In this document: positions 50,839 through 60,340 of the stretch, piece after piece
Layout of the letters: each line of letters begins with the position of its first letter
How positions within the stretch are numbered: the stretch's first letter is position 1
Assembly: GCF_008365405.1 (NCBI RefSeq)
Contig: NZ_QOKV01000013.1
Location: forward strand, 62,001-126,000
DNA length: 64,000 nucleotides
Direction: 5' to 3'
Origin: Azospirillum brasilense
GTDB lineage: Bacteria; Pseudomonadota; Alphaproteobacteria; Azospirillales; Azospirillaceae
The notes under the pieces: model-generated
The model's database searches: none
The model's input: the letters and a program-made list of their open reading frames with translations, nothing else
What the model was told of the DNA's origin: nothing
Position numbers and translations under genes: made by a program

Positions 50839-52337
50839 TCCCGCGCCGCGGCTGCGGCAAGGTCATGGCCCACGCGTGCCATGACCGGCCCCCAGTCGCC
50901 GGGCGACTCCTGCCGGTAAAGGCGCATGGTCGGGTACCAGGGGCTGTCGTCGCGCCCGCGGAACCAGCGCCAGCAGGCGTCGGAGCGCGACAGCATCCAC
51001 ACCGGGCGCCCGATCGCCGCCGCAAGGTGGGCGACCGACGTGTCCACGGTGATGACGAGGTCGAGATGCGCCGCGATGGCCGCGGTGTCGGCGAAGTCGG
51101 TCACGCCCGCCATTGGGTCGGTCAGCAGCCCCGCCGCGACGACCGTCCGCGCCTGCTCCGCCGCGTCCCCGACCTGGAGGCTGACCGCGGTGATCCCGGG
51201 CACCGACAGCAGCGGTTCCATCAGCGCGAAGGGCACGCTGCGGCGGCGGTCCATCGCGTGGGAGGTGGGGTCGTGGCGCCGCGGGTTGCCCGACCAGACG
51301 AACCCCACGCGCAACGGGCGCTTTCCGGCGCATTCTCCGGTCCGGTTCCAGCCGAGCCGCTCCGCCCAGCCCGTCACCTGATCGGGGGGCGGCGTGATGT
51401 AGGGTTTGCCGGCGGGAATCCCGTCGATGCGCGTCGCGAAGGCGAAGGGCAGGCTCATCAGCGGGCAGCACAGGTCGAAATCCGGCAGTCCCGCCGCGTC
51501 GTCGTAGGTGGCCAAATGGTCGATGCCCCGCACCGAGGCCAGAAGGCGGCGCAACTCCGGCTGGACGATCAGCAGCACCCGCGCGCCGCGGTCGGCCAGC
51601 AGCGGCGCGTAGCGGACGAATTGCAGGGTGTCGCCCAGGCCCTGCTCGTAATAGAGGAGGATGATTTTGCCGGCGATGTCCTCGCCCCGCCACACCGGCT
51701 TGCCGGACACCGCCGCGGATTGGCCGGTGTAGTCCCAGCGCCGTTCGTAAAGCGCCAGCCCCCTTTCGAAATCGCCGAGCGCCAGCTTCAGCACCGCCAG
51801 CTCGCAGACCGGGTGCGGATGGTCCGGGCGCAGGGATTTGGCGGTTTCCAGCGCCGTTTCCGCCTCGTCGAACCGGCCCGCGTCGCGCAACGCGATGCCC
51901 AGGTTCAGGAGCGTCTCGAACTGCGCCGGGTCGAGGGCGGCGGCGCGCCCCAGCCAGGGCACGGCCGCGCCGATCCGGCCATCGGCGGCCAGGGCGGAGC
52001 CGAGATTGCCCGGAACGCCGCGCGCCGCCGGTTCCAGCGCCAGGGCGCGGGCGAAATGACGGATGGCCTCATCATACCGACCGGCGGCCTTCAACGCCGC
52101 GCCCAGATTCCCGAGGAAGTCGGTGTTCAGCCCGTCCCGTGCCACTGCGGCGCCGATCAGCGCGACGGCTTCGGCATGCCGGCCCCGCTGCCCGGCGACG
52201 ATGCCCAGCAGGTGCGAGGCGTGGGCCTGCTCCGGATCGGCGTCCAGGATGCGCTGGTAGATGATCGTCGCCTCGTCCAGCCGCCCGGCCTGATGGTGGT
52301 CGATGGCGACCGCGTAGGCTTCCTCGATCGTCGCCAT
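50793..52337 (-). CDS. TPR-repeat glycosyltransferase-like protein
   Basis: 514 residues. N-terminal TPR array of five to six repeats (residues 1-200; HQAGRLDEATIIYQRILDAD, then NLGAALKAAGRYDEAIRHFA and so on). The C-terminal ~300 residues are a GT-B-like domain (ILLYYEQGLGDTLQFVRYAP, VGFVWSGNPRRH, DLVITVDTSVAHLAAAIGRP). Such proteins may glycosylate flagellin or cell-surface proteins; no target is evident here. ATG at 52337 with a G-rich site before it. Confidence 0.8.
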   Translation of the reverse strand: MATIEEAYAVAIDHHQAGRLDEATIIYQRILDADPEQAHASHLLGIVAGQRGRHAEAVALIGAAVARDGLNTDFLGNLGAALKAAGRYDEAIRHFARALALEPAARGVPGNLGSALAADGRIGAAVPWLGRAAALDPAQFETLLNLGIALRDAGRFDEAETALETAKSLRPDHPHPVCELAVLKLALGDFERGLALYERRWDYTGQSAAVSGKPVWRGEDIAGKIILLYYEQGLGDTLQFVRYAPLLADRGARVLLIVQPELRRLLASVRGIDHLATYDDAAGLPDFDLCCPLMSLPFAFATRIDGIPAGKPYITPPPDQVTGWAERLGWNRTGECAGKRPLRVGFVWSGNPRRHDPTSHAMDRRRSVPFALMEPLLSVPGITAVSLQVGDAAEQARTVVAAGLLTDPMAGVTDFADTAAIAAHLDLVITVDTSVAHLAAAIGRPVWMLSRSDACWRWFRGRDDSPWYPTMRLYRQESPGDWGPVMARVGHDLAAAAARDQNCAEALNRKARPG

Positions 52338-52437
52338 GCCCCCACACCCCGCGCCGAAATCATCAAACGGGAAATCGTCGAACGGACCCGTCTTGCAGTA
52401 AACCGGAACCGGCGCGGCGCGCAAGCGTCCGCCTGCG

Positions 52438-54771
52438 TCACGCGCCCTCCTTCTCCGGCGTGGCGGGAGGCAGGCGGATGACGAAGCGCGCCCCGTCCGC
52501 CCCCGCCTCTCCCTCCTCCAAGCTGATGGTGCCGCCGAGCTGGCTGACCGCGTTGTGGACGATGTGCAGGCCAAGCCCGGCGTGTCCACGGTCGCGGCGC
52601 GTGGTGAAGAAGGGGTCGAAGATCCGCGCCCGAAGCTCCACCGGGATGCCCCGCCCGTCGTCGGCGACGACCAGTTCCACGACATCCGCCGCAGCCTTGC
52701 AAGCACGGACCGTCACGGTGCCGCACCGCCCATTCCCATCCGCCGCCTCCCCGCCCGAGAAGCCGTGGTTGACCGCGTTCAGCAACAGGTGCGAGACGAT
52801 TTGGGCGATTGCCTGCGGGTAGCCGTCCATCATCAGTCCCGGCGGGCAGTCCACGACGACCCGGTGTTCCGCCGGTTCCCAGAAGGCTCCCAGCGCCTCC
52901 ACCGCCTGCATCAGGCAAAGGCGAAGGTCGAAGCGCCGGCGCTTCTCGTCCGCCGGGTCCACCGCCAGTTCCTTGAAGCGCTGCACCAGTTCCGCCGCGC
53001 GGACTGTGTTGTTGACCAGCAGCTCGGACACGTCGCCCATGTCGGTCAGAAAACGCTCCAGCTCGCGGCGGCGCAACTGGCCGGAATCGAGAAGGTGCTT
53101 CATCTTCGGCACCTTCTCGCGAATCAGCGTGGAGGTGGTGAGCGTGATGCCGAGCGGCGTGTTGATCTCGTGCGCCACGCCGGCCACCACCTGCCCCAGC
53201 GCGGCCAGCTTCTCCGCCTGCACCAGATGGGCCTGGGTCCGCCGCAACTCCGCCAGGGTGGAGTCCGCCTGCTCCTTGGCACGGCGCAACTCGTCCTCGC
53301 GGCGGTTGATCTCGGCGGCGAAGTGATGGACGGCGCGGGCCATGTCACCCAGCTCGTCCCTCCGCTCCAGGTCGGTCACCCGCCCGTCGCGCGGGTTGCG
53401 GGCCAGCCGCTGGGTGGCGCACTGAAGACGGCGCAGGGGCCGGGTGATCCCGCCGGCCACCAGGAGCGCCGCCCCGACGGCGAACAACAGGCCGACGGTC
53501 GCCCCGATGAGCAGGGTGGAGCGCAGCAGGTCGGCGCTGCGCACCGCGCTGTCCTGGAACAGGTCGTTCAGACGGCGGGCGGTGTTCATCACCGCGGCGG
53601 CATCCATGTCCATCGCGGCGATGGCGCCGTTCTGGCGGGCCAGCCCGTCGGTCGCCCGCTCCAGCCCGTCGCGCCAGGCGGTGATGGCGGCCAGCATCTC
53701 GTCCTGGATCAGCGGGGAGATGGGCAGCCCGGCTACCCGGTCGCGCAGCCGCCCGCTCTCGGCGGCAACATCGCGCAGGCCGCGCGTGTCGCGCCGCTCC
53801 AGCGCCCTCAGGGTCCGTCCGCTGAGCGTCAGGGCGGTCATGGCGAGCGTCTGGGTCTCCTGCTCCATGGCGTGGGCCGACACGGTGTGGCGCAGAAGCT
53901 CCGCCACCTCGGCCTGAGCGGCGCTGTATCCGGTGTCCGCGGCTTTCAGCACCCGCTCGACGAGCGCGTCATAGCGCGGCGCCAACTCCGAAAGCGTCCC
54001 CCGGTCCAGCCGTTCGGCCCGCAAACGCGTCAGCTCGGCCACCGCCGTCCCATCAGCGCCGGCGGCGGCGAGCGACGCGGCAAGGCTGTCGGCGGTTCGC
54101 TCCACCTGGTCCAGCCACCGGGCCAAGTCTCTGGACCCCGGCGGTGAATCGGCTGGCGAGTCGGACAATTCGGCGACGGCCGCCTCGTCCTTGGCGGCCA
54201 GACGGGTGTTCAGCATCGCTTCCCGCAACGCGTGCAGACCGTACACCAGGTCGCGGCTGTCGCGCATCTGCCGGTCGACCTCGGCCAGGGAGGCGACGAG
54301 TGTGGTGTTGGCGGCGTGCTGCCGCTGGCGTGCCTGTTCGGCCAGGGCGAGCAGTCGCGCCTCCTGCTCCGCCATGCCGCGGGCGCGGGCGTCGCTGAAG
54401 GCGATCGCATCGACCAGTTCCTCCAGCCGAGCGGCGTGACGGTCGGACGCGCGGCGGGCGGTCTCCACGGCGTCGGCCTGGATGCCCTGGTCCGCCAGCC
54501 CGCCCAGCGCGTCCAGCGCCGCCCGCGCGCCGTGGGTGGCGCGGCGGAAGGTGACTTCATGGGGAAGGCGGCCTTCGGGGGCGGAGTGGATGAAGTCGTT
54601 GCGGGCCGCGGTGGCGGCGATCATCTCGCGGTAGACGGTGCCGGCCAGGACCGCGGCCTCGCGCGACCGACCGGCGCGTTCGAGCAATATCCAGGCTGAC
54701 ACCGCGATCAGCGCCGCGATGACCACCGGGATTCCCCCCACCGTCGCTATGCGATACGAGATCCTCATCAC
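52438..54771 (-). CDS. Membrane sensor histidine kinase with HAMP
   Basis: 777 residues: a membrane helix at ~12-31, a very long periplasmic helical region (~32-415), a second helix (~418-440), HAMP and coiled coil (~440-520), the HisKA domain with VVAGVAHEINTPLG, and an ATPase domain (LLLNAVNHG, VADDGRGIP, GHAGLGLHIV). No receiver. An adjacent response regulator is absent. The ATG at 54771 is followed by a second ATG. Confidence 0.9.
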   Translation of the reverse strand: MMRISYRIATVGGIPVVIAALIAVSAWILLERAGRSREAAVLAGTVYREMIAATAARNDFIHSAPEGRLPHEVTFRRATHGARAALDALGGLADQGIQADAVETARRASDRHAARLEELVDAIAFSDARARGMAEQEARLLALAEQARQRQHAANTTLVASLAEVDRQMRDSRDLVYGLHALREAMLNTRLAAKDEAAVAELSDSPADSPPGSRDLARWLDQVERTADSLAASLAAAGADGTAVAELTRLRAERLDRGTLSELAPRYDALVERVLKAADTGYSAAQAEVAELLRHTVSAHAMEQETQTLAMTALTLSGRTLRALERRDTRGLRDVAAESGRLRDRVAGLPISPLIQDEMLAAITAWRDGLERATDGLARQNGAIAAMDMDAAAVMNTARRLNDLFQDSAVRSADLLRSTLLIGATVGLLFAVGAALLVAGGITRPLRRLQCATQRLARNPRDGRVTDLERRDELGDMARAVHHFAAEINRREDELRRAKEQADSTLAELRRTQAHLVQAEKLAALGQVVAGVAHEINTPLGITLTTSTLIREKVPKMKHLLDSGQLRRRELERFLTDMGDVSELLVNNTVRAAELVQRFKELAVDPADEKRRRFDLRLCLMQAVEALGAFWEPAEHRVVVDCPPGLMMDGYPQAIAQIVSHLLLNAVNHGFSGGEAADGNGRCGTVTVRACKAAADVVELVVADDGRGIPVELRARIFDPFFTTRRDRGHAGLGLHIVHNAVSQLGGTISLEEGEAGADGARFVIRLPPATPEKEGA

Positions 54772-54938
54772 GCTCCGCCGGCTGCCGTTCCTCCGGGGGG
54801 CTGCGGAACAGGCCGGCGGCGGAACATCGCAAAGCTAGCGATAGCACTCTGGAGTTGTCGAGTTCTTTCAATTTTGGCGAAAATTAAAACTAATTTGCGG
54901 TAGAACCGACAATCAGCGGGTGTGGCGGTCTCAGGTCA

Positions 54939-56771
54939 TCAGCGCGCCGCCCCGCTGGGCGCGGGCCTGGTCGAGGTTGACGCCGCCGTGTCGAGCGTTG
55001 GCCCTGCGGCCGGGTCCGCCTCCACGCGGCGCTTCAGGATCATCAGGGCCAGCGTGGTGACGATGGTCCCGGCGACGATGGCCAGGATGTAGGGGACGAG
55101 CGGAGCCACCGCGTTGGGGATCGCCAACACGAAGACGCCGCCGTGCGGCGCCCGCAACCCGCAGCCGAACCACATCGACAGGGCGCCGGCCACCGCCGAT
55201 CCGGCCATGGCCGCGGGGATGACGCGCAAGGGGTCCTTGGCGGCGAAGGGAATCGCCCCTTCGGTGATGAAGGCGAGGCCGAGCACGCCCGCGGCCTTGC
55301 CCGCCTCGCGCTCCTGCAGGGTGAAGCGGCTGGGCACGACCATGGTGGCGAGCGCCAGCCCAAGCGGCGGCGTCATGCCCGCCGCCATCACCGCGGCCAT
55401 CGGCGTGTAGGTGCTGGAGGCCAGAAGCCCCACCGCGAATGTGTAGGACGCCTTGTTGACCGGCCCTCCCATGTCCAGCGCCATCATGGCGCCGAGCAGC
55501 GCGCCGAGCGCCACCGCGTTGGCGCCGGTCATGCCCTGGAGGAAGGCGGTCAGCCCGTTCATGATCGCGGCGACCGGTGTGCCGACGACGTAGATCATCA
55601 GCAAGCCGACCGCCAGCGTGCCCAGAAGCGGGATGATCAGCACCGGCTTCAGCCCCTCCAGAGTCTGAGGCAACCGGATGGTGTCGCGCAGCCAGCGGGC
55701 GATGTAGCCGGCCAGGAACCCCGCCACGATGCCGCCGAGGAAGCCGGCGCCGATCTTCGCGGCCAGCATTCCGCCGATGAAACCAGGGGCGAGGCCGGGC
55801 CGGTCGGCGATGGAGTAGGCGATGTAGCCCGCCAGCACCGGCACCATCAGCCCGAAGGCGGCCTCCCCGCCGATCTGCATCAGCGCCGCCGGCAGGGTTC
55901 CCGGCTCCTTGAAGGCCTCGATGCCGAAGACGAAGGACAAGGCGATGATCAGGCCGCCGGCCACCACGAGGGGCAGCATGAAGGACACGCCGGTCAGCAG
56001 ATGCTTGTAGGGTCCGGACTGCGCCTCCTTCTGCCGCGCCTTGGCGCCCGACACCGCGTCGGCGTAGGCGGGAGCGGCGGCGTTCCCCGTGGTGGTCGGG
56101 ACCGGTAGGGCGAGCGCCTCGTCGATCACGCGGGCGGGCTGTTTCAGCGCCTCCCCCACCGAGGTCTTCAGCAGGCGCTTGCCGGCGAAGCGGTCGGTGG
56201 CGACGTGGGTGTCGGCGCCGATGATCACGGCTTCGGCCTCGGCGATCTCCTCCTCCGTCAGCGCGTTCTTCGCACCGACCGAGCCCTGGGTCTCGACCTT
56301 GATGCGGTAGCCCTTGGCTTGGGCGGCCTGCTTCAACGCCTCCGCCGCCATGAAGGTGTGGGCGATCCCCGTCGGGCAGGCGGTGATGGCGACCAGAAGG
56401 CCGGGGCTGCGCACCACCGTAGGGGTCGGTTTGGGAGGAACCGGGATCGGAGCGGGCGATGTGTCGGGGACATGCCCCAGGGCGTTGCCGATCACCGATT
56501 TGGTGTCGCGGATGGCGGCGGCGGTGGAGGTGCGCAGGATCGGCTTGCCGGCGAAGCGGGAATCGTCCACCGCGATGTCGGTGGCCAGGATCACCGCGTC
56601 GGCCGCCGCGATATCGGCGGCGGACAGCGGCGTCTGCACGCCGTTCGACCCCTGGGTCTCCACCGCGATGCCATGCCCCATCAGCGCGGCGGTGCGGCGC
56701 AGCGCCTCGGCCGCCATGACGGTGTGGGCGATCCCCGTCGGGCAGGCGGTCACAGCCACGAGCTTTGCCAT
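54939..56771 (-). CDS. fruA: PTS fructose-specific IIBC component
   Basis: 610 residues: a duplicated IIB domain (Cys10 and Cys132, both in ACPTGIAHT) then a IIC membrane domain of about eight to ten helices (GVSFMLPLVVAGGLIIALSF onward). It imports fructose and phosphorylates it to fructose-1-phosphate. The first IIB copy is the IIB' domain often found in proteobacterial FruA. Third gene of fruBKA; 26 bases after fruK. Confidence 0.95.
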   Translation of the reverse strand: MAKLVAVTACPTGIAHTVMAAEALRRTAALMGHGIAVETQGSNGVQTPLSAADIAAADAVILATDIAVDDSRFAGKPILRTSTAAAIRDTKSVIGNALGHVPDTSPAPIPVPPKPTPTVVRSPGLLVAITACPTGIAHTFMAAEALKQAAQAKGYRIKVETQGSVGAKNALTEEEIAEAEAVIIGADTHVATDRFAGKRLLKTSVGEALKQPARVIDEALALPVPTTTGNAAAPAYADAVSGAKARQKEAQSGPYKHLLTGVSFMLPLVVAGGLIIALSFVFGIEAFKEPGTLPAALMQIGGEAAFGLMVPVLAGYIAYSIADRPGLAPGFIGGMLAAKIGAGFLGGIVAGFLAGYIARWLRDTIRLPQTLEGLKPVLIIPLLGTLAVGLLMIYVVGTPVAAIMNGLTAFLQGMTGANAVALGALLGAMMALDMGGPVNKASYTFAVGLLASSTYTPMAAVMAAGMTPPLGLALATMVVPSRFTLQEREAGKAAGVLGLAFITEGAIPFAAKDPLRVIPAAMAGSAVAGALSMWFGCGLRAPHGGVFVLAIPNAVAPLVPYILAIVAGTIVTTLALMILKRRVEADPAAGPTLDTAASTSTRPAPSGAAR

Positions 56772-56797
56772 CGCGATCCCCTCCGGCGCTGAAACCC

Positions 56798-57754
56798 TTA
56801 GAGTTCTTCCACCCGAACGGCCCGCATCAGCTCGGCGAGCCGCTCCGGCGGCGGCAGTTCGGGGCCGAGGCGGGACAGCGTGCCGGCGGCGAAGGCGGTG
56901 CCGCGCCGCGCGCAGTCCTCCAACCCCATGCCCTCCAGCCGGGCGGCGACGACTCCGGCGACCATGGCGTCCCCGGCGCCGACCGTGCTGGCGACCTCCA
57001 CGGGCGGCGGCACGGCGAGCAAGGCGCGGCCGCCTTCCACGAAGACCGCCCCTTCGGCGCCCAGCGACACGACGACGAGCGCAATGCCGGACTCCGCCAA
57101 GTCGCGCGCGGCGCGCACCACCTCGGCCCGACCGTTCAGGGGACGACCCAGCAGTTCCGCCAGCTCCGTCGCGTTCGGCTTCACCATGTCGGGACGGGCG
57201 GCCACGGCGCGGCGCAGCGGTGGGCCGCTGGCGTCCACCACCACGAAGGCGCCGCGAGCGTGCAGAGCGGTGACCATGTCGGCGTAGGCGGTGTCCGGCA
57301 CGCCCATGGGGACGCTGCCCGACAGGACGAAGGTCCGGTTGGCGGCGGCGAGATCGTTCACCACGGTCAGCAGCCCCCGCCAGCTTTCCGCCGGAACATG
57401 CAGGCCCGGCAGATTGATGTCGGTGACGGAGCGCCCTTCCCGGTCCACCAGCTTGATGTTCACCCGGCTGCGGCCGGGCAGACGCAGGCAGCGGTCGCGG
57501 ATGCCGCGGCGGCGGAACAGCGCGTCGAAGACCGCGGTGTTCTCCTCACCGAGGAAGCCGGTGGCGGTGACGGGAGTGTCACCGCCCGCCAGGAAGGCGG
57601 CCACGTTGATGCCCTTGCCGCCGGCGGTCCGCGTCTCGGCGACCGCCCGGTTGACCGCCCCGGCGGCAAAGCCCGGCACGTCCAGCGTCTGGTCGATGGC
57701 GGCGTTCAGCGTCACGGTGACGACGCCGGGGCGTGGGGTGGATGCTGCGGTCAT
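56798..57754 (-). CDS. fruK: 1-phosphofructokinase
   Basis: Phosphorylates fructose-1-phosphate to fructose-1,6-bisphosphate. 318 residues of the PfkB family: N-terminal VTVTLNAAIDQTLDVPGF, GGKGINVAAFL, and the ATP/catalytic signature VGAGDAMVAGVVAA. The ATG at 57754 overlaps the TGA of fruB (ATGA), so translation is coupled. Confidence 0.95.
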   Translation of the reverse strand: MTAASTPRPGVVTVTLNAAIDQTLDVPGFAAGAVNRAVAETRTAGGKGINVAAFLAGGDTPVTATGFLGEENTAVFDALFRRRGIRDRCLRLPGRSRVNIKLVDREGRSVTDINLPGLHVPAESWRGLLTVVNDLAAANRTFVLSGSVPMGVPDTAYADMVTALHARGAFVVVDASGPPLRRAVAARPDMVKPNATELAELLGRPLNGRAEVVRAARDLAESGIALVVVSLGAEGAVFVEGGRALLAVPPPVEVASTVGAGDAMVAGVVAARLEGMGLEDCARRGTAFAAGTLSRLGPELPPPERLAELMRAVRVEEL

Positions 57755-60273
57755 GACACGCCTCCGGCGTCGGCGAAACGGTGACGGACCAGAGCCCTTA
57801 CCTCCGCCGCGTCGGCGCAGTCCAGCGCGTCGCGGGCGGTGCGTTCGGCATCGGCCATGGCGATGGCGCGCAACCGCGCCTTGACCGAGGGAACGGCGGG
57901 AATGGCCACGCTCAGCTCCGTGACGCCCAGCCCGGACAGCAGCACCGCCCCCGCAGGGTCGCCGGCCACGCCACCACAGGCGCCGACCCAGATGCCGGCG
58001 CGGCGGGCGGCGTCCACCGTGCGCTCCACCATGCGCAGGACGGCGGGATGCAGCCCGTCCGCCTGCGGGGCCAGGACCGGGTGCAGACGGTCCATCGCCA
58101 GCACATACTGCGTCAGGTCGTTGGTGCCGATGGAGAAGAAGGACACCTCCCGCGCCAGCCGGTCGGCCATCATCACGGCGGACGGCACCTCGATCATGAT
58201 GCCAAGTTCGACCGGCGGCACATTCAGCTCGCGCCGCACCGCCTCGGTGATCGCCTTGGCGCGCTCCAGCTCGGCGGGGGCGGCGATCATCGGGTACATG
58301 ATGCGCACCGGCCCCACCACCGAGGCGCGCAGCATGGCGCGCAGCTGGGTGCGGAACAGGTCCTCCCGCTCGAAGCACAGGCGGATGCCGCGCACGCCCA
58401 GGAAGGGGTTGCCCTCCGCCGGCATGCGCAGATAGGGGACGTTCTTGTCGCCGCCGATGTCCAGCGTGCGCAGGATGATCGGCAGCCCGTTCATCGCCCG
58501 CACCATGGTCCGGTAGGCGGCGAACTGCTCCTCCTCGTCCGGCGGCAGATCGCGCTGAAGGAACAGGAACTCGGTGCGCATCAGCCCGACGCCCTCGCCG
58601 CCCGCCTCCACGGCCTGCACCGCCTCCGCCGGGTCGGAGATGTTGGCGGCGACCTCGACGCGCCGGCCGTCCGTGGTGATGGCCGGCTTGTAACGGTCGA
58701 GCCGCTCGGCCTCGCGCCGCTCGCCCACCTTGATGCGGGCCTCGGCGGCGCGGCCGCGGTCGCGCTCGCTGGGGTCGGCGACCAGAACGCCGCCGTCGCC
58801 GTCGAGGATCGCCGCCCGCCCGTTCTCCAGGTCGAGCACCGACGGCCCGGCGGCGACCACCGCGGGGATGTCCAGCGAACGCGCGATGATCGCCGTGTGG
58901 GAGGTGGCGCCGCCCCCCGCCGTGCACAGCCCCAACACCTTGGCCGGGTCGAGCTTCGCCGTGTCGGACGGCTCCAGATCCTCGGCCAGCAGGATGACGG
59001 GGTGATCCGGCAGGGCCGCCATGGTTTCCGTCACCGTGGCGAGCAGGCGCAGCACCCGGCGCCCGACGTCGCTGAGGTCGGCGGCCCGCCCGGCCAGCAG
59101 CGGGTCGGCGAGTTGGGCCAGCGTGCCGGCGCGCTCCTCGTAGACCGCGCGCCACGCCCAGCCGGCGCTCTTGCCCCGGTCGATCAGGGCGTGGGCCTCG
59201 ACGACCATTTCCGGATCGTCGAGAAGCTCCTGATGCGCCTTGAAGATGGCGGCCTTGGCGGCGCCGGCCTTCTTCCAGAACGCCTCGTGCAGGTTGCGCA
59301 GGTCGGCGGCGGCGGCGGCGAGCGCCTGGTCCAGCCGTCGGTGCTGGGCCTCGGGATCGGGGGCGGTCTCGGCGACCGTCAGCTCCTCCCGCTGGAATTT
59401 CCAGACCGGGCCGGTGGAGACGCCGGGAGAGGCGGAGATTCCGGCGATCACCCGCCCGTCATAATCGAGCCCCTCATAGTCGAGATCGGCCGGCGCGGCC
59501 CGCGGGGCCGGCTCCTCAACGGGAGCCGCCGTCGGGGCAGGCTCGTCCAGTCCCGCGTCAAAGGCGGCGCGGATGGCCTGGAGCGCCGCCGCGGCGTCCT
59601 CGCCCGACGCGGTGACGGTCAGCGGCCGGCCGCCCGACGCGCCGAGCCGCAGCAGGGAAATCAGGCTCTTGGCGTTGGCCGTGGTGCCGTCGTGCCGGAC
59701 GGCGATCTCCGCGTGGAAGCGCTTGGCGACCTCGACCAGCGCCGTCGCCGGACGGGCGTGCAGCCCGTGGGGCGACGGGGCGGTGACCGCTATGGAGTCC
59801 CCGTCGATGGGAACCGCGACGGGCTCCGTTGCGGGTGCTGGGGGCGCTTCGCCGTTGAGCACGGCCATGATGGCGCGCGGGTCACGGGTTGTGCCCAACC
59901 GCGCGGCCTCCGCGGGGTCGCCCAGCACGCCGGTCAGCCGTTGCAGCACGGCGATGTGTTCGTCCGACTTGGCGGCGATGCCGACGACCAGCCGCGCCGG
60001 CTCCCCACCGCCCCAATCGACGCCCTGGGGGAACTGGACGACCACCACGCCGGTCCGCCGCACCAGATCGCGCGCGTCGGGAAGCCCGTGGGGAATGGCG
60101 ATGCCGCTGCCGAGATAGGTGCCGGACACCGCCTCGCGGCCCAGCATGCTGTCGATGTAGCCGGGGTCGATCAGGCCGCTGTCGACCATCGCCCGCCCGG
60201 CGATGCGGATGGCCTCCGTCTTGTCCGGCGCCGCAAACCCAAGGCGCACCTGCGATTCGGAGACCTGAAGCAT
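57751..60273 (-). CDS. fruB: PTS fructose multiphosphoryl-transfer protein (IIA-HPr-EI)
   Basis: 840 residues carrying the phosphate relay from PEP to FruA. IIA domain with His62 (AIPHGLP), HPr-like domain with His172 (GLHARPATALVE), and enzyme I from about 275 with the active His459 (GGGATSHTAI) and C-terminal EI motifs (EVPSAVMMAD, GTNDLTQY, ACGGVAGDP). The ATG at 60273 follows GGGGGAGGA. All functions needed for fructose PTS are in this operon. No fruR gene is adjacent. Confidence 0.95.
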   Translation of the reverse strand: MLQVSESQVRLGFAAPDKTEAIRIAGRAMVDSGLIDPGYIDSMLGREAVSGTYLGSGIAIPHGLPDARDLVRRTGVVVVQFPQGVDWGGGEPARLVVGIAAKSDEHIAVLQRLTGVLGDPAEAARLGTTRDPRAIMAVLNGEAPPAPATEPVAVPIDGDSIAVTAPSPHGLHARPATALVEVAKRFHAEIAVRHDGTTANAKSLISLLRLGASGGRPLTVTASGEDAAAALQAIRAAFDAGLDEPAPTAAPVEEPAPRAAPADLDYEGLDYDGRVIAGISASPGVSTGPVWKFQREELTVAETAPDPEAQHRRLDQALAAAAADLRNLHEAFWKKAGAAKAAIFKAHQELLDDPEMVVEAHALIDRGKSAGWAWRAVYEERAGTLAQLADPLLAGRAADLSDVGRRVLRLLATVTETMAALPDHPVILLAEDLEPSDTAKLDPAKVLGLCTAGGGATSHTAIIARSLDIPAVVAAGPSVLDLENGRAAILDGDGGVLVADPSERDRGRAAEARIKVGERREAERLDRYKPAITTDGRRVEVAANISDPAEAVQAVEAGGEGVGLMRTEFLFLQRDLPPDEEEQFAAYRTMVRAMNGLPIILRTLDIGGDKNVPYLRMPAEGNPFLGVRGIRLCFEREDLFRTQLRAMLRASVVGPVRIMYPMIAAPAELERAKAITEAVRRELNVPPVELGIMIEVPSAVMMADRLAREVSFFSIGTNDLTQYVLAMDRLHPVLAPQADGLHPAVLRMVERTVDAARRAGIWVGACGGVAGDPAGAVLLSGLGVTELSVAIPAVPSVKARLRAIAMADAERTARDALDCADAAEVRALVRHRFADAGGVS

Positions 60274-60293
60274 CGCCCGTCCTCCCCCCGCGC

Positions 60294-60333
60294 GGAGTCC
60301 GTGCGCGGGGCCGGACTCCTCCTTAGAGGAGGA
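60294..60333. repeat. Two small inverted repeats upstream of fruB
   Basis: GGAGTCC/GGACTCC (60294-60300 and 60313-60319) and TCCTCCT-TAG-AGGAGGA (60317-60333) lie in the 67 bases between the hybrid-kinase stop and fruB. They could be an operator for a fru regulator or a terminator of the kinase gene. Confidence 0.5.
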
Positions 60334-60340
60334 TAACGCG

